A stretch of DNA of 8,958 nt from positions 1 to 8,958 of the forward strand of contig CAJKKX010000069.1 of assembly GCA_905200565.1 (NCBI GenBank), read 5' to 3'. This stretch comes from an uncultured Lachnospiraceae bacterium. Its GTDB lineage: Bacteria > Bacillota_A > Clostridia > Lachnospirales > Lachnospiraceae. Shown one piece after another: positions 1 through 5,522 of this stretch; position 1 is the first letter of the stretch, and the number at the start of each line of letters is the position of its first letter. Made by a program: the position numbers and the translations under genes. The notes beneath the pieces were generated by a model. It was not told where the DNA came from, made no database searches, and saw only the letters and a program-made list of their open reading frames with translations.

Positions 1-2
1 GC

Positions 3-458
3 TGGCCAGGGATCCGAATCGCATGGGTATTCGGGAAAAACGGTAAAAATTTCATCCGTACCATGTTAAATCTGGGAAGAAAATATGAGCAGCTCCGGGT
101 AGTCAGCGACCAGATCGGAACGCCTACTTACACGTATGACCTTGCAAGGCTCCTGGTAGATATGATTGAAACGGAGAAATACGGATATTATCACGCGACC
201 AACGAGGGCGGCTATATCAGTTGGCATGATTTCACCACTGAAATCTTCCGGCAGGCGGCAGAACTGGGACACAAAGAATATGCACGCGTCACCGTAACCC
301 CGGTAACCACGGAGGAATACGGCGTTTCTAAAGCGGCAAGGCCATTCAACAGCCGTCTGGATAAAAGCAAGCTTACAGAAAACGGCTTTCGGCCCCTTCC
401 TGACTGGAAGGATGCTCTGAACCGCTATTTAAAGGATTTTAATTTTGAGGAGATGTAA
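3..458 (+). CDS. rfbD: dTDP-4-dehydrorhamnose reductase (RmlD/RfbD), 3' part only
   Basis: C-terminal 151 residues of an RmlD-type reductase, which reduces dTDP-6-deoxy-L-lyxo-4-hexulose to dTDP-L-rhamnose with NAD(P)H in the cytoplasm. The frame is open from base 3, so the gene starts before the window; the family is about 280-300 residues and roughly half is missing. The identifying stretch is IRIAWVFGKNGKNF followed by VVSDQIGTPTYTYDLA, which is the characteristic RmlD segment, and the C-terminus has the usual RPFNSRLDKSKL and W-x-D-A-L-x-x-Y-L pattern. The ATG at 63 lies inside the conserved region and is not the real start. The first residues, W-P-G before IRIAW, do not look like the usual aromatic-rich strand there; this may be divergence or an edge effect. 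It is followed by rfbC in the same direction after a 64-base gap, consistent with a rhamnose operon. Confidence 0.93.
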   Translation, partial: WPGIRIAWVFGKNGKNFIRTMLNLGRKYEQLRVVSDQIGTPTYTYDLARLLVDMIETEKYGYYHATNEGGYISWHDFTTEIFRQAAELGHKEYARVTVTPVTTEEYGVSKAARPFNSRLDKSKLTENGFRPLPDWKDALNRYLKDFNFEEM

Positions 459-480
459 GTTTGGAAGGAAACTTCCAAAC
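459..480 (+). other. Intercistronic stem-loop 1 (rfbD-rfbC)
   Basis: Perfect 9-bp inverted repeat GTTTGGAAG / CTTCCAAAC closed by a GAAA (GNRA-type) tetraloop, starting at the base after the rfbD stop codon. There is no T-run after it, so it is unlikely to be an intrinsic terminator. An mRNA-stability or processing element in the rhamnose operon transcript is a reasonable guess. Confidence 0.6.
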
Positions 481-489
481 CTGTCAATG

Positions 490-508
490 TAACGCGGCAA
501 ACGCGTTA
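490..508 (+). other. Intercistronic stem-loop 2, just upstream of the rfbC ribosome binding site
   Basis: Perfect 7-bp inverted repeat TAACGCG / CGCGTTA with a 5-base loop GCAAA, nine bases after the first stem-loop. It ends about five bases before the GAGG ribosome binding site (514-517) of rfbC. It has no T-run. A stem this close to the ribosome binding site could influence translation of rfbC or block exonucleases; that is inference. Confidence 0.5.
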
Positions 509-522
509 GAAAAGAGGAAAAA

Positions 523-1131
523 ATGGGACAGATTACAGTAGAAAAAAACGTGGGCGGCATCGAAGGGCTGTGTGTCATCACGCCAACAGTCCACGGAGAC
601 GCCAGAGGATATTTTGTCGAAACCTATAACCAGAAAGATATGGAAGAAGCAGGGCTGACCATGCAGTTTGTTCAGGATAACCAGTCCTGTTCCACCAAAG
701 GCGTGCTTCGCGGGCTTCATTTTCAGAAACATTTTCCACAGGGAAAACTGGTGCGCGTCATCAAAGGCTCTGTCTTTGACGTGGCGGTAGATCTGCGCAG
801 CGGCAGCGAAAGCTACGGAAAATGGTTCGGCATTGAACTTACAGAGGAAAACAAAAAGCAGTTCTACATTCCGGAAGGCTTTGCACACGGGTTTCTGGTG
901 CTTTCCGACAGCGCCGAATTCTGCTACAAGTGTACAGACTTCTACCACCCCAACGATGAGGGCGGCCTCGCCTGGAATGACCCGGAAATCGGCATTTGCT
1001 GGCCGCAGCTTTCAGGCGCTTATCCGGGCTGCGCTTCTGCCGAAGGGTATCATCTGGAAGATGGCACCCCGTTAAACCTCAGCGGCAAAGACCAGCTATG
1101 GGCCTGTCTGAAAGACACTTTTAAATTTTAA
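523..1131 (+). CDS. rfbC: dTDP-4-dehydrorhamnose 3,5-epimerase (RmlC/RfbC)
   Basis: Complete 202-residue RmlC-family cupin epimerase. It converts dTDP-4-dehydro-6-deoxy-glucose to the L-lyxo isomer, the step before RmlD, in cytoplasmic dTDP-L-rhamnose synthesis. Visible family motifs are HGDARGYFVETY (24-35), GVLRGLHFQ (60-68) with the probable catalytic base His66, GSVFDVAVDLR (82-92), IPEGFAHGFLVLSD (116-129) and the following Y-K-C-T-D-x-Y (from 135), where the catalytic tyrosine is expected. The C-terminus is somewhat longer than the shortest family members, about 180 residues. The ATG at 523 has GAGG at 514-517 with 5-base spacing. It follows rfbD in the same direction, with two stem-loops between them, and is closed by the intrinsic terminator at 1138-1164. 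The assignment is secure from several independent motifs. Confidence 0.96.
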   Translation: MGQITVEKNVGGIEGLCVITPTVHGDARGYFVETYNQKDMEEAGLTMQFVQDNQSCSTKGVLRGLHFQKHFPQGKLVRVIKGSVFDVAVDLRSGSESYGKWFGIELTEENKKQFYIPEGFAHGFLVLSDSAEFCYKCTDFYHPNDEGGLAWNDPEIGICWPQLSGAYPGCASAEGYHLEDGTPLNLSGKDQLWACLKDTFKF

Positions 1132-1132
1132 T
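1104..1132 (+). promoter_or_regulatory. Weak candidate promoter for the downstream ABC exporter genes
   Basis: CTGTCT (1104-1109, 3/6 to the -35 consensus), a 17-base spacer and TTTAAT (1127-1132, 5/6 to the -10 consensus) at the very end of rfbC. It would start transcription near 1139, at the foot of the terminator hairpin. It is listed because no promoter fits between the terminator and the ribosome binding site of the next gene; the match itself is weak in an AT-rich stretch. Confidence 0.22.
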
Positions 1133-1137
1133 CTTTC

Positions 1138-1164
1138 GTGCGCAGCCAGGACTGCGCACTTTTT
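1138..1164 (+). terminator. Rho-independent terminator after rfbC
   Basis: Perfect 8-bp GC-rich stem GTGCGCAG / CTGCGCAC (1138-1145 and 1152-1159) with loop CCAGGA, followed directly by TTTTT (1160-1164). It starts seven bases after the rfbC stop codon and fits the standard intrinsic-terminator form. Only three bases separate the T-run from the GGAGG (1168-1172) of the next gene. Confidence 0.9.
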
Positions 1165-1178
1165 ACTGGAGGAACATT

Positions 1179-2069
1179 ATGGAACTGGAATTAAGAAATA
1201 TTCATAAAAGCTTCGGGGACAAAAAAGTCCTGGAAGGGATTTCTTTTCATGCAGCCGGGGGCAGAGCGTTCGGCCTGCTGGGAAGAAATGGAGCCGGAAA
1301 AACCACTACGATACGGATTTTGATGGATGTTTTTCCCGCAGACAGCGGTGAAATCCTCATAGACGGAAAACCTGTCGACTATAATGCCGTCGGGATTGGG
1401 TATCTTCCAGAAGAAAGAGGGCTGTATCCAAAAAAGAAAATCTTTGACCAGCTCATCTATTTCGCACAGTTAAAAGGCATGAAACGCCCAGCCGCCGTCA
1501 AAGCCGTGGACTACTGGCTAAACCGTCTTGGCATGACAGAATACCGGAACAAACGTCTGGATACGCTCTCAAAGGGCAACCAGCAGAAAATCCAGTTGAT
1601 TACGGCGCTGGCGCACGACCCGCAGATTGTGATTTTGGATGAGCCATTCTCCGGCCTTGACCCGGTCAACGCCATGCTCTTAAAGGATGTGGTAAAAGAA
1701 GAAATCACGAAAGGAAAAATCGTGCTCTTCTCCAGCCATCAGATGAATTACATTGAGGAATTCTGCGATCAGATCGCCATTTTAAACGGGGGCAGAATCG
1801 TCCTGCAAGGCGACCTTCACGAAATCAAGCGAAACTATGTCCGTGACCGTCTCATTGTCTATTCGGAAAAGAAAGCGCAGATTCTAGCAGAGCTTGGCTC
1901 CTGCTGCACGCAAAATTCCAATGGCAGCCTGCTGATTCAGCTTTCTTCTCCGGACGCCAAACAGGAAATGATGAAAAAACTGACGGAAACTTATGACATT
2001 GACAGCATCCAGGTATTTGAGCCATCCTTAAATGATATTTTTGTGGAATACGCCGGAGTGCAGGAGTAG
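1179..2069 (+). CDS. ABC exporter ATP-binding protein, NatA/YhaQ type
   Basis: Complete 296-residue ABC ATPase that would power the membrane protein encoded directly downstream. Walker A is GRNGAGKTT (35-43), the signature is LSKGNQQ (130-136) in place of LSGGQ, Walker B is VILDEPFSGLDP (151-162), and the switch histidine is His187 in SSHQM. The usual Q-loop glutamine region reads YLPEERGLYPKK (76-87), typical of the NatA/YhaQ-like group, which also carries an extra C-terminal domain of about 80 residues, present here after about residue 215. The ATG at 1179 has GGAGG at 1168-1172 with 6-base spacing. The permease ATG lies 10 bases after this stop. Family members export sodium, drugs or peptides; the substrate cannot be read from sequence. 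How it is transcribed past the terminator at 1138-1164 is unclear. Confidence 0.92.
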   Translation: MELELRNIHKSFGDKKVLEGISFHAAGGRAFGLLGRNGAGKTTTIRILMDVFPADSGEILIDGKPVDYNAVGIGYLPEERGLYPKKKIFDQLIYFAQLKGMKRPAAVKAVDYWLNRLGMTEYRNKRLDTLSKGNQQKIQLITALAHDPQIVILDEPFSGLDPVNAMLLKDVVKEEITKGKIVLFSSHQMNYIEEFCDQIAILNGGRIVLQGDLHEIKRNYVRDRLIVYSEKKAQILAELGSCCTQNSNGSLLIQLSSPDAKQEMMKKLTETYDIDSIQVFEPSLNDIFVEYAGVQE

Positions 2070-2079
2070 GAGGACGATT

Positions 2080-3375
2080 ATGAAACAATTCCAGACAATT
2101 TTACGATTTGAACTGAAAAACTATTTTAAAAATAAGATTTTCGTGGGCGTTACCGTCTTTTTGATGCTGCTCATTGCCGGAGTCATGTTTTTCCCGCGAA
2201 TTTCCTCCATCCTGGAAAACAGGGATTCCGAAATTTCTTCTGAACAGGAAAACGGCGGTGCGGAAATTGCCGATGGACAGGAGACGATCACTTCTTCCGG
2301 AGACTCTATCATGTTCGTGCTTACAGACATACCGGAATATGAGGACATGATTCATCAGGCTTTTACGGAAGCATTTCCCGACTACAGCGTTGTGACTGCC
2401 GAGGAGGACTTTGACTGGATCAAAGAAAAAGTTGCAGAAGGATGGGCCAAGTGTGCTTTCGTCATCCATGACCTGACTTCTTATACTTATTATGTGGACA
2501 ATCTCTCCATGTACGATTTTAACACGGAAACTGCAGACGAAATTCTACAGAATCTCTACGGTATCAATGCCATGACCGCACACGGTATTTCTCCCGAAGA
2601 AGCCGCGCAGATACTGACTTGCCCGGTTTCCCACGAGACGGAAAGCCTCGGCAAAAATCAGGCGGAAAATTTCTTCTATACTTACATTATGATTTTCGCA
2701 CTGTACATGGTAATCCTGCTCTACGGGCAGATGGTAGCAACCAATGTGGCGACAGAAAAAAGCTCCCGTGCCATGGAGCTTCTTATTACCAGCGCAAAAC
2801 CCGCCAGCATGATGTTTGGCAAAGTCATCGCTTCCTGCCTGGCCGGCCTTATCCAACTGGTGGCAGTATTCGGCTCTGCCTTTTTGTTCTTCAACCTGAA
2901 CAAATCTTTCTGGGCAGACAATCCGGTCATCGCTTCTATCTTTGATATGCCCCTTGAACTGCTGGTATATATGCTGATTTTCTTCGTCCTCGGCTTCTTT
3001 ATCTATGCTTTCCTGTATGGAGCCATTGGCTCAACGGCATCAAAGGTGGAGGACATTAACACTTCCGTAATGCCTCTGACAATCCTGTTTATTATCGCTT
3101 TTCTGGTCGTAATGCTCTCGATGTCAAGCGGCTCTGTGGACAACACCGCCATGCTCATTTGTTCTTATGTACCGTTTACTTCACCGATGGCCATGTTCAC
3201 CCGGATTGCCATGAGCACCGTGCCATTTTACCAGATCGCTCTGTCCATTGGGATACTTCTCGTTTCCGTCTTTGGCGTTGGCATACTCTCAGCAAGAATC
3301 TATCGGGTCGGCGTCCTGCTTTATGGGACAACGCCGAAAATCCGTGAGATTCTGAAGGCGTTAAGAAAAGCCTGA
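2080..3375 (+). CDS. ABC-2 type exporter permease, NatB/YhaP-like
   Basis: A 431-residue integral membrane protein forming the transport channel with the upstream ATPase. The pattern fits ABC-2 permeases of the NatB/YhaP kind: one N-terminal membrane segment (about 19-38), an extracytoplasmic domain of about 160 residues (40-198), then five further segments (about 199-219, 246-272, 292-316, 329-347, 383-404). The stretch ATEKSSRAMELLITS (224-238) after the second segment is the conserved cytoplasmic coupling region of this family, and PFTSPMAMFTRIA (365-377) before the last segment is also typical. The frame is open further upstream to 2032, but the start was set at ATG 2080 because AGGAGG (2068-2073) precedes it by six bases and the protein then begins MKQFQTILRFELK, as expected. 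The ion or compound moved is not evident. No terminator is seen after the gene. Confidence 0.9.
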   Translation: MKQFQTILRFELKNYFKNKIFVGVTVFLMLLIAGVMFFPRISSILENRDSEISSEQENGGAEIADGQETITSSGDSIMFVLTDIPEYEDMIHQAFTEAFPDYSVVTAEEDFDWIKEKVAEGWAKCAFVIHDLTSYTYYVDNLSMYDFNTETADEILQNLYGINAMTAHGISPEEAAQILTCPVSHETESLGKNQAENFFYTYIMIFALYMVILLYGQMVATNVATEKSSRAMELLITSAKPASMMFGKVIASCLAGLIQLVAVFGSAFLFFNLNKSFWADNPVIASIFDMPLELLVYMLIFFVLGFFIYAFLYGAIGSTASKVEDINTSVMPLTILFIIAFLVVMLSMSSGSVDNTAMLICSYVPFTSPMAMFTRIAMSTVPFYQIALSIGILLVSVFGVGILSARIYRVGVLLYGTTPKIREILKALRKA

Positions 3376-3382
3376 TCCCCTT

Positions 3383-3411
3383 TTCACGCATTCGCAGATC
3401 CGGCATACAAT
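3383..3411 (+). promoter_or_regulatory. Candidate sigma-A-type promoter for the YmaF-like gene
   Basis: TTCACG (3383-3388, 4/6) and TACAAT (3406-3411, 5/6) separated by exactly 17 bases, in the gap after the exporter permease. The predicted transcription start is near 3418, giving a leader of about 25 bases. It allows the YmaF-like gene to be expressed apart from the exporter. Confidence 0.5.
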
Positions 3412-3443
3412 AAAGAGACGATGAAAAGAAAGGAGTCTCTTTT

Positions 3444-3806
3444 ATGGAAGAAAGAAATATGTCTTATTCACCTGAATGCAAAAATCAGAAACATGTCCAT
3501 GAAATCACTGGAAGTACTGCCACAGTAGGTAATTGCCGTGACTGCCATAATCATCGTTTCTGTGCCGTATCCGGTGAAGCAATCCGTGAAGGAAAAAGCC
3601 ATGTGCATGAAGTGAAATTCCGCACAGATTTTGCGGATGGCCATTTTCATGAATTCTGCGGCAAATCTTCATGCGCCATCGAAGTCGGCGGCGGAAAACA
3701 TGTCCACTTCGTAAAGGCATTCACCGATTTCGAGGATGGACACAAACATGAATTCCAGGTGGCGTCATTAATTGAAAACCCACTTGATTTCGAGTGTAAA
3801 GGTTAA
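3444..3806 (+). CDS. YmaF-family His/Cys-rich protein
   Basis: A 120-residue soluble protein with no signal peptide or membrane segment. I recognise it as YmaF-like (Bacillus subtilis YmaF family) by the recurring HVHE and GHxHEF elements; the family has no firmly established function. Six His-X-His pairs occur at 17/19, 35/37, 53/55, 67/69, 86/88 and 100/102, together with seven cysteines, including C31-x-x-C34 next to H35 and the C72/C77 pair. The sequence reads as three repeats of about 35 residues, each with an HVH and a second HxH about 14-18 residues later. This is suggestive of metal binding, but that is inference. The ATG at 3444 has AAAGGAG (3429-3435) with 8-base spacing; Met6 is too far from that site. 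The gene has its own candidate promoter and converges with the histidine kinase gene, their stop codons sharing TTAA. Confidence 0.82.
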   Translation: MEERNMSYSPECKNQKHVHEITGSTATVGNCRDCHNHRFCAVSGEAIREGKSHVHEVKFRTDFADGHFHEFCGKSSCAIEVGGGKHVHFVKAFTDFEDGHKHEFQVASLIENPLDFECKG

Positions 3807-4828
3807 TCCTGACAGGTAAGGCGGGCAAATTGCAGAGTCATCTCAAAGCCCGCCTGCCATTTGGTCCGGACGTCCAGCGTAATCTTCAAATCATCCGCAA
3901 TTTCCCTTGCAAGATACAGACCCATTCCCGTTGCCCTTTTCCGTATCGTCCCGGTATCTCCGGTAAAGCCCTTTTCAAACAAAAAAGGAACCTCATAGCT
4001 CCGGACGCCAATCCCATTGTCCCTGATACAAAAGAAAATAGATTCTTCCTCCTGTCTGGCTTCCAGCCAGAGTTTCGGCGTTCCTGACGCTTTGCAATAC
4101 TTGATAGAATTGCTGATGATCTGGCTTATCAAAAATTCCAGTCCCCTTCTGTCAGATAACACCAGAATCTCTCCCAGCTCCTGCTGCACCTCAAATCCTC
4201 TTTCCTCCAGAAGCGGACGATAATTCTCAAGCGCCTCCCCGCAGCACTCTTCCAATGACAGCATTTCAAACAAATAGTCTTTCCCGCTGCTTTTCAGACG
4301 GGCATAGTACAGCATCTGATTCACAGACTCCTGCATCTGGTTTCTGACATAATCCAGCTTCCGGCAAATCTCTTTCGGCAGTTCTTCCCGGCGGTTATCC
4401 AGCAGGAACGTCAAAAGGGTAATCGGTGTCTTAATTTCATGCGCCCATGCTTCTGTATATTCTTCATAATCTTTCAGCCTCGCTGACAGTTCCTTCTCCC
4501 TCGCCCGGTTTTCTTTCAGAACAGAATCAATCCTCCGTATCATTTCTCCTTCCTGGGCGCTGACCAGCCGCAGAAGCGCTTCTTGTGCAGAACCGTCCCC
4601 ATTTTCCAGGAAATCAAGAAACGCCTTCTCTCTGCGTCTCTCCACCCGGATCATGATCCACAGGATAAACAGGAACAGCAGGACAGTTCCTGAAATGATT
4701 ACGCTCACTAAAACCCGGAATGCCCGTACATCCGCAAGCCATAGAATCAGCGCCGACAGAACATCAACCCCCAGCAGAAGTCCCAGCCAGACAGCATATT
4801 TCCAAAAATATCTGAAATAAAAGTTCAT
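3803..4828 (-). CDS. Sensor histidine kinase, BceS-like (intramembrane-sensing)
   Basis: A 341-residue membrane kinase, the sensor of the two-component system with the upstream regulator. Two membrane segments (about 10-32 and 38-60) are joined by only about six residues, so there is no extracellular sensor domain; this is the hallmark of BceS-type kinases, which are activated through their partner ABC transporter. A helical linker (about 62-125) leads to the H-box AWAHEIKTPI with phospho-acceptor His130, then N-box Asn240 (QIISNSIKY), G1 DNGIGV (270-275) and G2 TGMGLYLA (300-307). A GTG start at 4846 would overlap the regulator stop by four bases (GTGA), giving 347 residues. I prefer ATG 4828 because AAGGAA (4836-4841) lies seven bases before it and nothing suitable precedes the GTG. 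It is the last gene of the four-gene operon. Confidence 0.92.
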   Translation of the reverse strand: MNFYFRYFWKYAVWLGLLLGVDVLSALILWLADVRAFRVLVSVIISGTVLLFLFILWIMIRVERRREKAFLDFLENGDGSAQEALLRLVSAQEGEMIRRIDSVLKENRAREKELSARLKDYEEYTEAWAHEIKTPITLLTFLLDNRREELPKEICRKLDYVRNQMQESVNQMLYYARLKSSGKDYLFEMLSLEECCGEALENYRPLLEERGFEVQQELGEILVLSDRRGLEFLISQIISNSIKYCKASGTPKLWLEARQEEESIFFCIRDNGIGVRSYEVPFLFEKGFTGDTGTIRKRATGMGLYLAREIADDLKITLDVRTKWQAGFEMTLQFARLTCQD

Positions 4829-4842
4829 GTTTTTCTTCCTTC

Positions 4843-5505
4843 TCACGTCATACGGTAGCCAATTCCCCGAACCGGCTCTATTTTCTGGAAGATTCCCAGA
4901 TTTCTCATCGTCTTTTTCAGGCGGGTGAGATTCACCTGTAAAGCATTTTCATCAATATATTCTACCGTTCCCCAAAGCGCCATACACAGCATCTCTTTCG
5001 TGACCGCCTCATCTCTGTGACGTAAAAATATTTCCAGCAGCTTCCCCTGGTTTTTGGGCAGAAGAACGGACTTGCCATGAATATACAGCGTATAAGTCTG
5101 TTCATCCAGCAAAAATCCTGGTCCCTCCAGCAGGTTCCGGCGGCCTTCGTAACGGCGGAGGAGATTGGACACCCGCGCCAGAAGCCGTTCCTTCCGGCAT
5201 GGCTTTGTCAGGTATTCGTCCGCCCCCAGTTCCAGCGCGTGAAGCTCATCCTTCATCTGGTCTCTGGAGGTCAATACCAGCACCGGAAACGTACATTTCT
5301 GCTTTAGTTCCCGGCAGATCTGGAAGCCGCTGACTCCAGGAAGATTCAAATCCAACAGGACAAGATCCGGAACTGCCTGCATAATTTCCTGTAGTGCATG
5401 TGAAAAATCCATCACGGATACCGTGCGATATCCGGCTTTGTGAAAAATCTCTTCCAGTTCTTCCCGCATAAACGGCTCATCTTCCAGAATAACAATTCTC
5501 TTCAC
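4843..5505 (-). CDS. Response regulator, BceR-like (OmpR/PhoB family)
   Basis: A 220-residue two-component regulator. The receiver domain (about 2-118) shows the acidic pocket E8-D9, phospho-acceptor Asp52 in LVLLDLNLPG, Thr79 in VLVLTS and Lys101 in YLTKP. A winged-helix DNA-binding domain follows (about 125-220), ending in VRGIGYRM, as in the OmpR family. Paired with the adjacent kinase and Bce-type transporter, it is expected to activate the promoter in front of the ATPase gene near 8365-8400. The frame is open upstream to 5622, inside the permease gene, but that extension is not regulator-like. The chosen start is GTG 5505, preceded by GAGGGGGGA (5512-5520) with 6-base spacing, which puts the protein start at the usual KRIVILEDE. 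It lies 17 bases after the permease stop. Confidence 0.92.
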   Translation of the reverse strand: MKRIVILEDEPFMREELEEIFHKAGYRTVSVMDFSHALQEIMQAVPDLVLLDLNLPGVSGFQICRELKQKCTFPVLVLTSRDQMKDELHALELGADEYLTKPCRKERLLARVSNLLRRYEGRRNLLEGPGFLLDEQTYTLYIHGKSVLLPKNQGKLLEIFLRHRDEAVTKEMLCMALWGTVEYIDENALQVNLTRLKKTMRNLGIFQKIEPVRGIGYRMT

Positions 5506-5511
5506 AGACAG

Positions 5512-5520
5512 TCCCCCCTC
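5512..5520 (-). promoter_or_regulatory. Ribosome binding site fixing the GTG start of the response regulator
   Basis: GAGGGGGGA on the - strand in the 17-base gap between the permease stop and the GTG at 5505, with six bases between. No ATG lies at the expected start, so this site is the reason for choosing GTG. Confidence 0.65.
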
Positions 5521-5522
5521 TC

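Noticed and set aside
484..948. A 154-codon - strand frame opposite rfbC
   Set aside because: Antisense shadow of a gene with strong family motifs; no ribosome binding site or promoter and no recognisable protein motif.
3819..3855. Inverted repeat AGGCGGGC / GCCCGCCT near the kinase 3' end, as a possible terminator of the YmaF-like gene
   Set aside because: The loop is 21 bases, no T-run follows on either strand, and the whole repeat lies inside kinase coding sequence.
4829..4846. GTG 4846 as the kinase start with a GTGA overlap to the regulator stop
   Set aside because: It lacks a ribosome binding site, while ATG 4828 has AAGGAA at good spacing; the overlap remains possible through coupled translation, but it is the weaker option.
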